From Chloroflexota bacterium (GTDB lineage Bacteria > Chloroflexota > Anaerolineae > Anaerolineales > Villigracilaceae): a stretch of DNA of 64,000 bases. Shown here piece after piece: positions 1 to 8,093 of the stretch. The notes below the pieces were generated by a model. It was given only the letters and a program-made list of their open reading frames with translations. It was not told the origin of the DNA and searched no databases. The translations under genes were made by a program, and so were the position numbers. The stretch lies in the NCBI GenBank assembly GCA_016234485.1, contig JACRBL010000010.1, positions 1 to 64,000 of the forward strand. The letters are read 5' to 3'. Positions within the stretch are counted from its first letter, which is position 1, and each line of letters opens with the position of its first letter.

Positions 1-132
1 CAACTTGGCTTGAGATGGTTGAAGCGTACTCTCGCTACAGGTCTTCATGTCTTGCCTGACTTCCAAGCGATCTTGTCAAATCTTAAGCTGAAGCCTGTTG
101 TGATTCCAATCAATTTAAACTCAAATGTGTAA
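1..132 (+). CDS. C-terminal fragment of an unrecognised upstream gene (5' truncated)
   Basis: An open frame enters from the window edge in frame 1 and ends at TAA 130-132, ten bases before the next start codon. It gives 43 residues ending in LNSNV. No family is recognisable in so short a tail. The same-strand layout would suit an upstream gene ending just before the LuxR gene, but a chance open frame cannot be excluded. Confidence 0.35.
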   Translation, partial: QLGLRWLKRTLATGLHVLPDFQAILSNLKLKPVVIPINLNSNV

Positions 133-141
133 GGTAATCAG

Positions 142-2853
142 ATGTTTTATAATGGTTGCATGCCCGCGCCAATCCTGGCAACCAAGCTGTACATCCCCCC
201 GCCGCGTCCCAACATCGTCCCACGCCCGCGCTTGATCGGTCGGCTGAACGAGGGATTGGCGCTGGGTAGGCCATGCGTGACGCTCATCTCCGCGTCGGCC
301 GGCTTTGGCAAGACTACATTGGTCAGTGAATGGATTTCTGGTTGCGGCAAGCCAGTCGTGTGGCTATCTTTGGACGAAGGGGACAACGATCCAGTCCGCT
401 TCATCACGTACCTGATCGCGGCATTGCAGATCATCAAGGCGGGACTTGGCGATGGGGTATTGCAGACTCTTCAATCTCACCAGCAATCGCAAATCGAAAT
501 GACATTGACGGCTCTGCTGAATGAAATTTCCGCCATCCCTGATTCGTTTCTTCTCATCCTGGACGACTACCACGTGATTGACTCCAAACCAGTAGATGAA
601 GTCCTCGCCTTTCTCGTGGAGCGACTGCCGCCGCAAATGCACCTGGTCATCGCCACGCGCGAAGACCCGTCCCTGCCGCTGGCTCGTCTGCGCGTTCGCG
701 GCCAGTTGACCGAATTGCGCGCGGCCGACTTGCAGTTCACCCCTGCCGAAGCGACCGAGTTCCTCAACCGCGCCATGGGGCTGAATCTCTCCGACAACGA
801 TGTCGCCGCGCTGGAGTCCCGCACCGAAGGCTGGATCGCTGGCCTGCAATTGGCCGCGCTCTCCATGCAAGGACACGCTTCGCGCGATACCGCCAACTTT
901 ATCAAATCCTTCACGGGCAGTCATCGTTTCGTGCTTGATTATCTGATCGAAGAAGTTTTGGGACAGCAGTCAGAAAAGATTCAAACTTTCTTGTTGCGCA
1001 CTTCCATTCTTGATCGCATGTGCGGCGCGCTGTGTGACGCCGTCCTGCTTGACCCGTCCACATCTGGGCAGGAGATTCTGGAACAACTCGAACGCGCCAA
1101 CCTGTTCATTGTCCCGTTGGATAATGAGCGGCGATGGTATCGTTACCATCATTTGTTCGGCGATCTGTTGCGCCAGCGACTCGGTCAACCCAAAGAACTT
1201 CGCGAATATCATCTGCGCGCCAGCGCCTGGTATGAGGCGAACGCTGACCTTGCTCCAGCCTTCCACCATGCCCTCGCGGCCAGCGATTTTGAGCGCGCGG
1301 CGAATCTTGCCGAAGCGGCCTGGCAGGACATGGAACGAAATTTCCAGACCCTTGCCTGGTTGGGCTGGGTCAAAAAATTGCCCGACGCGGCGGTTTGTTC
1401 CCGTCCGTGGTTGTGCGTCCATGCTGGGTGGGCGTATTCGGATGTGGGGGAGACGGAGTCCAGCGAAACGTATTTGCAAAATGCCGAGCGATGGCTGGCC
1501 GCCATGAAGGAGGAAGAGGCGTTCAAGTCCATCCCAGGGACGATTGCCTTGATCCGCGCGGGGAATGCCCAGATCGAGGGCGACTTGAACGAAACGGTGC
1601 GATACGCCGAACTGTCCATTCAACTCGCGCCCGAGGACGATTTTTTGATTCGCTCGCAGGCCGCCATCACAATGGGGTTTACGCATTGGGCTGTCGGAAA
1701 CGTGGAAGCCTCACTGCAAGCCATGCACGACTGGATGGACGACATGCAAAAATTGGGCAATCAAATGTATGTGATTGCCAGCGCCTTTGTGGTGGCGGAT
1801 ATGCAAGTGACATTGGGCCGCCTCGGTGAAGCCGAACGCGCGCTCCAACAAACCATCCAAAAGGCGGAGGCGTTGGGCGAGGAAGCGGAAGTGGTTACCG
1901 CTCATCATCATTTGGGATTGGCGATGCTCGCGTACGAACGTGGCGATGAGGCCGCGTTTGCACAGTCATTGCAAATTGCCGCGGACTTGGGTGAACGGAC
2001 GACTCTGGTGGATTGGCCTCATCGTTGGAATCTGACGCAAGCCCGCCTCAAAGAATCGGACGGGGAGTGGGGCGCGGCCATCCAATCTTTGGACGACGCC
2101 CAGAGAGGCTACGTCAAAAACCCGATCCCCATCCTGCAACCGATCGCGGCGCACAAAGCGCGCGTCCATCTCAGACAGGGTCGCTTGGACAAGGCTCAGG
2201 CCTGGGTACGGGAACGCGGCCTCTCGGTCAAGGATGAGGCGAGTTACCTGGGCGAGTACGAACATCTCACTTTGGCGCGGGTACGTCTCGCCGAAGGTTC
2301 CTTTGCAGGCGTCCATGAAATGCTCGAATGTTTGTTGACTCTGGCCGAATCGCAAAAGCGAACGGGGAGCCTGATCGAAATCCTGCTAACGCAAGCGCTC
2401 GTTCATCAGGCACAGGGCAATCATTCCGAATCTCTCGCCGCGCTGGAACGCGCATTGACACTAACTGAGCCAGAAGGCTACATCCGCACTTATGTGGACG
2501 AGGGCGAAGCCATGCAATCGTTGATTTGCGATTTACGATTTACGATTGCGAACCGCGCCCACCCTTTGCTCGGATACGTGAATTGTATTTTGGAGTTTTT
2601 CCCACCGTCAGTAGAAATCTCGACTCAATCCAAAATCCAAAATCGTAAATCTGAAATCGTCGACCCTCTCACCGACCGCGAACTCGACATTCTGCGTCTC
2701 ATCGCCGATGGACAATCCAACGCAAAGATCGGTCAACGGTTGTATCTGGCGCTCAGCACCGTCAAGGGACATAACCTGCGCATCTTCAACAAACTGCAAG
2801 CCGAGAACCGCACCGAAGCCGTCGCCCGCGCCCGCGAGTTGGGCTTGCTCTAA
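142..2853 (+). CDS. LuxR family transcriptional regulator, MalT-like STAND ATPase
   Basis: This is a large ATP-dependent transcription activator of the MalT/LAL type (903 residues, normal for the family). The N-terminal NTPase has a Walker A loop ASAGFGKTT at about 51-59 and a Walker B strand LLILDD at about 137-142. The middle is a helical TPR-like sensor of roughly 500 residues. The C-terminal 60 residues form a LuxR helix-turn-helix (LTDRELDILRLIADG, then STVKGH and the NRTEAVARARELGLL end). AAGG lies before ATG 142; ATG 160 (MPAPILATKLY) is an alternative start that matches family N-termini well. The linker before the HTH contains repeat-derived sequence (2523-2660). It probably controls the membrane-protein genes that follow on the same strand; the inducer is unknown. 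Confidence 0.92.
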   Translation: MFYNGCMPAPILATKLYIPPPRPNIVPRPRLIGRLNEGLALGRPCVTLISASAGFGKTTLVSEWISGCGKPVVWLSLDEGDNDPVRFITYLIAALQIIKAGLGDGVLQTLQSHQQSQIEMTLTALLNEISAIPDSFLLILDDYHVIDSKPVDEVLAFLVERLPPQMHLVIATREDPSLPLARLRVRGQLTELRAADLQFTPAEATEFLNRAMGLNLSDNDVAALESRTEGWIAGLQLAALSMQGHASRDTANFIKSFTGSHRFVLDYLIEEVLGQQSEKIQTFLLRTSILDRMCGALCDAVLLDPSTSGQEILEQLERANLFIVPLDNERRWYRYHHLFGDLLRQRLGQPKELREYHLRASAWYEANADLAPAFHHALAASDFERAANLAEAAWQDMERNFQTLAWLGWVKKLPDAAVCSRPWLCVHAGWAYSDVGETESSETYLQNAERWLAAMKEEEAFKSIPGTIALIRAGNAQIEGDLNETVRYAELSIQLAPEDDFLIRSQAAITMGFTHWAVGNVEASLQAMHDWMDDMQKLGNQMYVIASAFVVADMQVTLGRLGEAERALQQTIQKAEALGEEAEVVTAHHHLGLAMLAYERGDEAAFAQSLQIAADLGERTTLVDWPHRWNLTQARLKESDGEWGAAIQSLDDAQRGYVKNPIPILQPIAAHKARVHLRQGRLDKAQAWVRERGLSVKDEASYLGEYEHLTLARVRLAEGSFAGVHEMLECLLTLAESQKRTGSLIEILLTQALVHQAQGNHSESLAALERALTLTEPEGYIRTYVDEGEAMQSLICDLRFTIANRAHPLLGYVNCILEFFPPSVEISTQSKIQNRKSEIVDPLTDRELDILRLIADGQSNAKIGQRLYLALSTVKGHNLRIFNKLQAENRTEAVARARELGLL
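2523..2660. repeat. Inverted repeat pair inside the LuxR gene
   Basis: The left arm carries CGATTTACGATTTACGATT (about 2529-2547) and the right arm carries AATCGTAAATCTGAAATCG (2641-2659), which is an imperfect inverted copy. The right arm also has the tandem AATCCAAAATCCAAAATC. Both arms are translated in frame, giving CDLRFTIANR and QSKIQNRKSEI in the linker between the helical sensor and the HTH. The AT-rich composition differs from the surrounding coding sequence, which suggests an inserted repeat. Confidence 0.6.
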
Positions 2854-2898
2854 TCCCCCAAAAAAAGCAATACTCCAACCTAATACTTAAGTTGCTAC

Positions 2899-2919
2899 CC
2901 GATAGTACCTCCGTATCGG
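2899..2919. promoter_or_regulatory. Candidate operator dyad between the LuxR gene and the next gene
   Basis: CCGATA (2899-2904) and TATCGG (2914-2919) form a perfect 6-bp dyad with a 9-base spacer, 17 bases before ATG 2936. Its position between a LuxR gene and its presumed target suits an activator or repressor site. No footprint or second copy supports it in this window. Confidence 0.3.
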
Positions 2920-2935
2920 TATATTGGCGTTGAAC

Positions 2936-3613
2936 ATGGACACGCCTCCTCCTCTCTACGAGATCCGAATTGCAGGCCACCTGTCCCCGCAATGGATGGA
3001 CTGGTTCGAAGGTCTGACCATCACGCTGGAAGAGGACGGCAACACGCTTCTATCTGGGCATGTGGCAGATCAAGCCGCTCTGCATGGCTTGATTAAAAAA
3101 GTGCGTGATTTGGGATTGCCATTAGTCTCAGTCAATCAGGTTCAGTTCGATGAAACTCATCAAGCTCATTCAAAACAAGGAGAAACAAAAATGAATACAA
3201 ACGTAAAGACCGCCAAAAAGGATACGAAAATTTTGCTGATAATTTTATGGGCGTTTTATTCGCTTAATTTTATGTATGCTGATCAACTCTCACATTTGGA
3301 GCCTGGGGTTTTGGCAGGGATCATGTCAGGAACCGTGGCAGATGGAACTGTCAAGATCACTGCTGGATTTTTGTTGGGAACCGCGATCATGTTCGAGATC
3401 CCGTTCTTAATGATTATCCTGTCTTGGGTATTAAAGTATTCCGCCAATCGTTGGGCAAACATCATCGCAGGCGCGCTATTTGTTGTGGCTCAAATCGGTT
3501 CATTGTTTGCTGGAGCCCCATCTCTTGCATATATTTTTTATAGCGCAATAGAAATAGCGGATCTGTTGCTAATTATCTGGCTGGCATGGACCTGGCGTAA
3601 CCCTGAGAGTTAG
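2936..3613 (+). CDS. Small LuxR-partner domain continuous with a DUF6326-like membrane protein
   Basis: The frame encodes two units without an intervening stop. Residues 1 to about 75 (MDTPPPLYEIRIAGHLSPQW through VSVNQVQF) resemble the small soluble proteins often encoded beside MalT-like regulators in Chloroflexota. From the internal Met at 3191 (MNTNVKTAKKDTK) the protein becomes a four-helix integral membrane protein of about 140 residues that resembles DUF6326. A strong AAGGAG at 3177-3182 precedes that Met, so the second unit is probably also translated alone; in-frame fusion is the other reading. TTG 2924 is an alternative start. The biochemical role is unknown. Family names are from memory. 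Confidence 0.7.
   Translation: MDTPPPLYEIRIAGHLSPQWMDWFEGLTITLEEDGNTLLSGHVADQAALHGLIKKVRDLGLPLVSVNQVQFDETHQAHSKQGETKMNTNVKTAKKDTKILLIILWAFYSLNFMYADQLSHLEPGVLAGIMSGTVADGTVKITAGFLLGTAIMFEIPFLMIILSWVLKYSANRWANIIAGALFVVAQIGSLFAGAPSLAYIFYSAIEIADLLLIIWLAWTWRNPES
3177..3193 (+). promoter_or_regulatory. Internal ribosome-binding site and start codon
   Basis: AAGGAG at 3177-3182 lies eight bases before ATG 3191 inside an open frame. It is the reason to think the DUF6326-like membrane domain is made as a separate protein as well as, or instead of, as a fusion. Confidence 0.6.
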
Positions 3614-3665
3614 CCCGAATCGTGTTGAACCCAGCCAAGTAGATGTATTAAATATCTAATCACAA

Positions 3666-3694
3666 ATTGGCGCAGGCATCTTGTTTGCGCCAAT
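3666..3694. other. Hairpin between two membrane-protein genes
   Basis: ATTGGCGCA (3666-3674) pairs perfectly with TGCGCCAAT (3686-3694) across an 11-base loop. No T-run follows, so it is not a clear intrinsic terminator. It may stabilise or attenuate the transcript ahead of the gene starting at 3720. Confidence 0.4.
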
Positions 3695-3719
3695 ATCAAT
3701 CACAAAAATGAGAGACAAA

Positions 3720-4247
3720 ATGAATGCAAACGGCAAGACCACAAATAAGATAGATCCGAAACGCATGTTACTCAGAAATGGTGCGCTTTTGATTATTCCT
3801 CCGATGATCATCACATTCGGACTTTGGGGCGTTTTGCCTGCCGCTTATAGCCCCGACATATTCTGGAAGGACATACCTAAGTGGTTAGGTTTATTCGAAA
3901 ACATATTTCGTATTTTAGTTTTTAGCCTTCCAGGAATCCTTTATTTTGGAAAAAGAGAAAAGGGTCAATCTTTGGGCTGGTGTCTATATATCGGTGGATT
4001 GGCGGTTTATCTCCTGAGCTATTTGGCGCAAATCGTTTATCCCGACAGCGCATGGAGTCAAAGCATCATTGGTTTTACTGCGCCCGCCTGGTCAACCTTG
4101 TTTTGGTTTGCAGGCATTGGGTTGGTATGTATGCGGAGCTGGCTCCCGATTCCCTGGCATCGCGCTATTTATTTATTAAGCGCCTCCATCTTTCTGATAT
4201 TTCATATTGGGCATACTGGATTGGTTTATTTCAACATGATCCATTAA
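3720..4247 (+). CDS. Multi-pass membrane protein of unknown function
   Basis: The 175-residue product has about five or six hydrophobic helices and no recognised catalytic motif. Start ATG 3720 is preferred because its leader, AGAGACAAA followed by ATGAATGCAAACGG, closely parallels the leader and start at 3191. ATG 3708 and TTG 3681 are in frame upstream. It is less GC-rich than the downstream genes. Its position among other small membrane proteins behind a LuxR regulator suggests a joint envelope function, which is inference only. Confidence 0.65.
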   Translation: MNANGKTTNKIDPKRMLLRNGALLIIPPMIITFGLWGVLPAAYSPDIFWKDIPKWLGLFENIFRILVFSLPGILYFGKREKGQSLGWCLYIGGLAVYLLSYLAQIVYPDSAWSQSIIGFTAPAWSTLFWFAGIGLVCMRSWLPIPWHRAIYLLSASIFLIFHIGHTGLVYFNMIH

Positions 4248-4298
4248 TTTTTTGTTTTGAAGAAACAAAACACAATATCGTTCAAAAAGGAGAAAAAA

Positions 4299-4958
4299 AT
4301 GAAAACCCTGCAAAAATCTGGCGGTATCGCCGCGTTGTTTATGGCGATCAGCCACCTGATCGGAATCGTCATCTTCATCGGCGTGTTGGACTACGTCAGC
4401 ATCACCGACCCGATGCAAAAGCTCGCCCTGAACGTCGAAAAACAGACGGTCATCTTCTCGACCAACCTGCTCATGTACGTGTTCTTTGGATTTGCGCTGA
4501 TCGTCCTCTCGCTGGCATTGTACGACCACATGAAGTCTGGCGCGCCTGCGCTCATGCAAGTTGCAACCGCGATCGGAATCATTTGGGCTGGCTCACTCAT
4601 TGCCAGCGGCATGTCCGCTAACGCGGGACTTGCTACGGTTGTCGCGCTCTACGCCAAAGACCCGACCCAAGCCGTGTTGATCTTTCAGGCAATTGAGTCC
4701 ATCACAAACGGGCTGGGCAATGCCAATGGCGAAATCCTCGGCGGACCGTTGACGCTGTTGGTCAGCCTCGCCGCGCTGCGGACGGGCGGGTTTCCCAAGG
4801 GGTTGAACATCCTCGGCTTGTTGGTCGGCGCGGTCGGCATCATCACGATCATCCCATCGTTGAATGCTTTGGTCGGAGTCTTTGGCTTGGGACAGATCGT
4901 CTGGTTCGTCTGGCTTGGGATTGTGCTTCTGCGCACCCAGCCACGCGCGACAGCGTAG
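4299..4958 (+). CDS. Six-helix membrane protein, DUF4386-like
   Basis: The 219-residue protein begins MKTLQKSGGIAALFMAISHL and has about six transmembrane segments, with a length and spacing like DUF4386 proteins. AAGGAG at 4287-4292 lies seven bases before ATG 4299. The next gene starts 20 bases downstream and is a clearer DUF4386 member, so the two may be a diverged pair. There are no charged catalytic motifs. The function of DUF4386 proteins is not established. Confidence 0.65.
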   Translation: MKTLQKSGGIAALFMAISHLIGIVIFIGVLDYVSITDPMQKLALNVEKQTVIFSTNLLMYVFFGFALIVLSLALYDHMKSGAPALMQVATAIGIIWAGSLIASGMSANAGLATVVALYAKDPTQAVLIFQAIESITNGLGNANGEILGGPLTLLVSLAALRTGGFPKGLNILGLLVGAVGIITIIPSLNALVGVFGLGQIVWFVWLGIVLLRTQPRATA

Positions 4959-4977
4959 ACAGTTTCTGGATGCTCAA

Positions 4978-5676
4978 ATGAAAACATACCGAAAGACGGC
5001 AATACTTGTTGGGTCTGCGTACTTGTTCTCTAACATTACCTTCATCCTTGGAACCATCGTGATGGTGGAATCAATTCTCGGCTCTCCCGATTATCTCAGC
5101 CTGATCTCCGCGAGCAGGGCGCAGTTGATGCTGGGTGTACTTCTCAGTTTCGCCAATGGGCTGGCCTACGTTGGGATCGCCGCGCTTCTGTTCCCGATTC
5201 TGAGGCCGCGTTTTGAAAGTCTGGCTCTGGCATACGTTGGTTTCAGGGCAGTTGAGTTCATCACCCAGATTCTGGCGGACATCAGTCCGCTCGCGCTACT
5301 GACTCTCGCTGGAGATACAGGCCAGACGGGCGCTGTGCAGGGACTGGGAACATTGCTACTCGCCGAGCGTTTCTGGGCGTTTCAAATGCTCAATCTCATC
5401 TTTAGCCTCAGCGCCGTGTTGTTGTATGCCATGCTCTTCCGCTCACGGCTGATTCCCGGGTTCATCTCCATCTGGGGATTGATCGCGGCGGCTCTGATTC
5501 TGTTCAACACCGTGCTAGGCTGGTTCAACCCGAACTTGGGCGAATCGCTCGGAATGGTGACTGGACTGCCCATGCTTTTGAACGAAGTGTTTCTGGGCAT
5601 CTGGCTGATCGTCCGCGGATTCAATCCATCAGCCACCGCTATCGAACCCCCCAGACAACTCGCGTTGGAGACTTGA
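4978..5676 (+). CDS. DUF4386 family membrane protein
   Basis: The 232-residue protein starts MKTYRKTAILVGSAYLFSNI and has six predicted helices with the typical LAYVGFRAVEF stretch. Start ATG 4978 was chosen because it begins the first helix; upstream in-frame sequence overlaps the previous gene and is not hydrophobic. It ends one base before the oxidoreductase gene, so the two are surely cotranscribed. The specific role is unknown. Confidence 0.75.
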   Translation: MKTYRKTAILVGSAYLFSNITFILGTIVMVESILGSPDYLSLISASRAQLMLGVLLSFANGLAYVGIAALLFPILRPRFESLALAYVGFRAVEFITQILADISPLALLTLAGDTGQTGAVQGLGTLLLAERFWAFQMLNLIFSLSAVLLYAMLFRSRLIPGFISIWGLIAAALILFNTVLGWFNPNLGESLGMVTGLPMLLNEVFLGIWLIVRGFNPSATAIEPPRQLALET

Positions 5677-5677
5677 T

Positions 5678-6619
5678 ATGAAAGCCAGCGTTTACACCCA
5701 ATATGGCTCCCCAGAAGTGTTGCAGTTGATGGACGTTCCCAAACCAACGCCGCGCGATTACGAAGTATTGATCAAAGTCCGCGCCACCACCGTCACCATC
5801 GGCGACACGATCATGCGGAGTTTCAAACTGCCGAACATCACGGGCTGGCAAAAATTCATGGCGCGCCTGATCCTCGGATGGAACAAGCCCAGACGTCACA
5901 TCCTCGGGATGGAACTGGCTGGGGAGATTGAGTCCATCGGGCGGAACGTGACCCGCTTCAAACCTGGGGACGCGGTGTTTGCCTCCACCTACGATGTCAA
6001 CTTCGGCGGACACGCTGAGTACAAATGCCTGCCTGAGAAGGGAGTGATCGCCATCAAACCGGTCAATCTCACCTATGAGGAAGCCGCGGCCATCCCAGGC
6101 GGAGGTCAGACCGCCTGGCACTGCCTCCAAAAGGGAAAAATCCAACCCGGGCATAAAATCCTGATTTATGGCGCGTCGGGAGCGGTTGGCACATTTGCCG
6201 TCCAACTTGCCAGCCGCCACTTCGGCGCAGGCGTGACCGGGGTATGCAGTGGCGCGAATGTGGACTTGGTCAAATCGCTTGGGGCGAGTCAGGTCATTGA
6301 TTACACCCGACAGGATTTCACGCAAAACGCCGAAACCTATGATGTGATTTTCGATGCCGTCGGCAAACTATCCCCCGCGCAATGGAAAAAAGCGCTCAAG
6401 CCGGGCGGCGTCCACATCAACGTCCATGCCGATTCAGACGGCGGCGAGAAAGTCGAATATATGCTGACGCTCAAAGAACTGATCGAAGCGGGCAAAATCA
6501 AACCGATCATTGACCGGGTCTACCCGTTCGAGCAGATCGTCGAGGCGCATCGCTATGTGGATCAAGGACACAAAAAAGGCAACGTCGCCATCACGCTGGG
6601 AATCTCCCATCAAAAATAA
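5678..6619 (+). CDS. Zinc-independent MDR oxidoreductase (NAD(P)-dependent alcohol dehydrogenase / quinone oxidoreductase-like)
   Basis: This is a 313-residue medium-chain dehydrogenase/reductase. The N-terminal GroES-like half begins YGSPEVLQLMDVPKPTPRDY and lacks the catalytic zinc Cys ligands. The Rossmann half has the nucleotide-binding loop IYGASGAVGTFAVQLA. Members reduce enones or quinones with NAD(P)H. It starts one base after the DUF4386 gene, so it belongs to the same operon. The substrate cannot be told from sequence. MDR genes beside DUF4386 genes occur elsewhere as I recall, which hints at a shared stress or lipid-related function. Confidence 0.88.
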   Translation: MKASVYTQYGSPEVLQLMDVPKPTPRDYEVLIKVRATTVTIGDTIMRSFKLPNITGWQKFMARLILGWNKPRRHILGMELAGEIESIGRNVTRFKPGDAVFASTYDVNFGGHAEYKCLPEKGVIAIKPVNLTYEEAAAIPGGGQTAWHCLQKGKIQPGHKILIYGASGAVGTFAVQLASRHFGAGVTGVCSGANVDLVKSLGASQVIDYTRQDFTQNAETYDVIFDAVGKLSPAQWKKALKPGGVHINVHADSDGGEKVEYMLTLKELIEAGKIKPIIDRVYPFEQIVEAHRYVDQGHKKGNVAITLGISHQK

Positions 6620-6628
6620 GGAGAGAAA

Positions 6629-6826
6629 ATGAATATCAAAGCATTGCTCGTTGAATTTAAAACTGTATTCACCGTGACCTTCATCACTGTCGCGCTCGTC
6701 ACATTTCTCTGGAACCTCATCGGGCACGGCCAAAGCGTCGTAGACTGGGAAACCAGTTTCCGCTTCGCGACGATTTTCGGCGTGATCCTGACATGGGTAA
6801 AGTCACGGGAAGCCAGAAATCAATAA
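6629..6826 (+). CDS. Small single-span membrane protein, unknown
   Basis: The 65-residue protein starts MNIKALLVEFKTVF, has one or two hydrophobic segments (TVTFITVALVTFLWNLI and FATIFGVILTWV) and ends in charged residues. It has a good AAGGAG ribosome-binding site and lies nine bases after the oxidoreductase, so translation is likely. No family was recognised. Confidence 0.65.
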   Translation: MNIKALLVEFKTVFTVTFITVALVTFLWNLIGHGQSVVDWETSFRFATIFGVILTWVKSREARNQ

Positions 6827-6844
6827 CAAGAGAAGGAAGAATAA

Positions 6845-7321
6845 ATGAAATCGTTCCTTCAATTCTCATCGCGATTTATTCTTGCTCACGTTGTGACATA
6901 CATCGGAGTCGGCGTACTTGCGTTTCTATTTCTCACTCGCGAGTTTTTCAATCCCGATGGGATTGCCGCCCAGATCATGCGAACCCCCGATCAACCCGAT
7001 CTATGGCGGCATGTGACAATTTGGATGTTGCCATTCCAGATTCTACGCGGGTTTCTGATTGCATCGGTTCTCTTTCCGTTTCTGTCATGTTTGCAGTCGT
7101 GGCCGTATTGGAAACGCGTAGTGACAATTGGAGGGCTTTATATTATTCTTGGTCAATGGGCAAGCACTGTTGCCGGTTCGGGCACGATCGAAGGCTGGCT
7201 GATACTAAAGCCAGAATTCACAACGCTTCCCGTAGTTATCAAAGCAATGGTCGAGGGTTTTATTCAAGGTCTTGTTCTATCTGCATGGATTTCAAAATCA
7301 ATAGACTCAATCAAACTCTAG
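6845..7321 (+). CDS. Four-helix membrane protein, unknown
   Basis: The 158-residue protein begins MKSFLQFSSRFILAHVVTYI and has about four transmembrane helices. GAAGGA lies a few bases before ATG 6845, and the gene follows the previous one by 18 bases, so it is likely the last gene of the LuxR-linked operon. No conserved catalytic residues are apparent. The overlapping frame at 6793-7329 is a shadow. Confidence 0.65.
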   Translation: MKSFLQFSSRFILAHVVTYIGVGVLAFLFLTREFFNPDGIAAQIMRTPDQPDLWRHVTIWMLPFQILRGFLIASVLFPFLSCLQSWPYWKRVVTIGGLYIILGQWASTVAGSGTIEGWLILKPEFTTLPVVIKAMVEGFIQGLVLSAWISKSIDSIKL

Positions 7322-7342
7322 CTACCTGACACTTTGGGAATA

Positions 7343-7448
7343 GAACGCGGATTGGCATCGATGCGCGGATTTTTCTCGAAATTCACGGCGAAAAACTCTC
7401 TTTTTCCGCGTTTTCCGCATAAATCAGCGTCCATCCGCGTCCCATCCT
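7343..7448. repeat. Dispersed GCGGAT/ATCCGC repeat in the gap before the sigma gene
   Basis: The 196-base gap between 7321 and 7518 is filled by a quasi-palindromic sequence with AACGCGGAT on the left and ATCCGCGTCC on the right, plus an internal AAAACTCTCTTTTTCCGCG. It looks like the degenerate dispersed repeats seen in other gaps of this window. A TATACT at 7497-7502, 15 bases before GTG 7518, may be the sigma gene's -10 box, but no convincing -35 box was found. Confidence 0.4.
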
Positions 7449-7517
7449 CAAAAGGCAATCAGATCTTCCGAATAAATTCCGGGGTATCCTCGTATATATA
7501 CTGAAAGAAAAACTCCC

Positions 7518-8093
7518 GTGCTACTCACAGAGACATCCAAGACCGAAACAGACCTGATCCAACAGGCGCAAGCAGGCGATACCTGGGCCTTCGGCGAACT
7601 CGTCCGCCATCATTACGGACCCGTCGTCAACGTGGCCTACCGCATCTGCGGCGAAAGGACGCTGGCCGAAGATATGGCCCAGGAAACCTTCCTCCGCGCC
7701 TGGACAAACCTTCACTCGTTTCGGCTCACTGGCTCGATGAAAAACTGGCTCTACCGCATCGCCGTCAACGTCACGCTCGATGCGTTGCGCCGCAAATCGG
7801 ATGCGCCCATGGATGACGAGGTTGTTCAAATGATACAAGACCCCATGCCCGATCCCGAAATTTCCCTCATACAAAAAGAGCGCGCCGAAAACATGCAACA
7901 AATGTTACGCGCCCTGCCCCTCGCCACCCGCAACGTCCTCGTCCTGCGAGAATACGGCGAACTCTCCTATCACGAAATCGCGGCCATCCTCGACATCCCC
8001 ATCGGCACCGTCATGTCTCGCCTCAACTACGCCCGCACCCGTTTGCGCGACTTACTAAAAGAACAACCCTCCATGCAGGAGGCCTATGCATAA
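7518..8093 (+). CDS. ECF-type RNA polymerase sigma factor
   Basis: This is a 191-residue sigma-70 family factor with region 2 (AEDMAQETFLRAWTNL) and region 4 (LSYHEIAAILDIPIGTVMSR), and no regions 1 or 3. The start is GTG 7518, preceded by a weak GAAAG. Its last eight bases overlap the next gene, which encodes a zinc-finger anti-sigma factor, so the pair is translationally coupled. This is the usual arrangement in which the membrane-bound partner holds the sigma factor until an envelope signal frees it. Confidence 0.92.
   Translation: MLLTETSKTETDLIQQAQAGDTWAFGELVRHHYGPVVNVAYRICGERTLAEDMAQETFLRAWTNLHSFRLTGSMKNWLYRIAVNVTLDALRRKSDAPMDDEVVQMIQDPMPDPEISLIQKERAENMQQMLRALPLATRNVLVLREYGELSYHEIAAILDIPIGTVMSRLNYARTRLRDLLKEQPSMQEAYA

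Noticed and set aside
3666..3694. Intrinsic terminator
   Set aside because: The 9-bp stem is followed by ATCAATCAC, not a T-run, so it was kept only as a hairpin.
6793..7329. 178-residue frame overlapping the gene at 6845
   Set aside because: Arg/Ser/Cys-rich translation without hydrophobic organisation; the 6845 frame has a ribosome-binding site and clear membrane helices.
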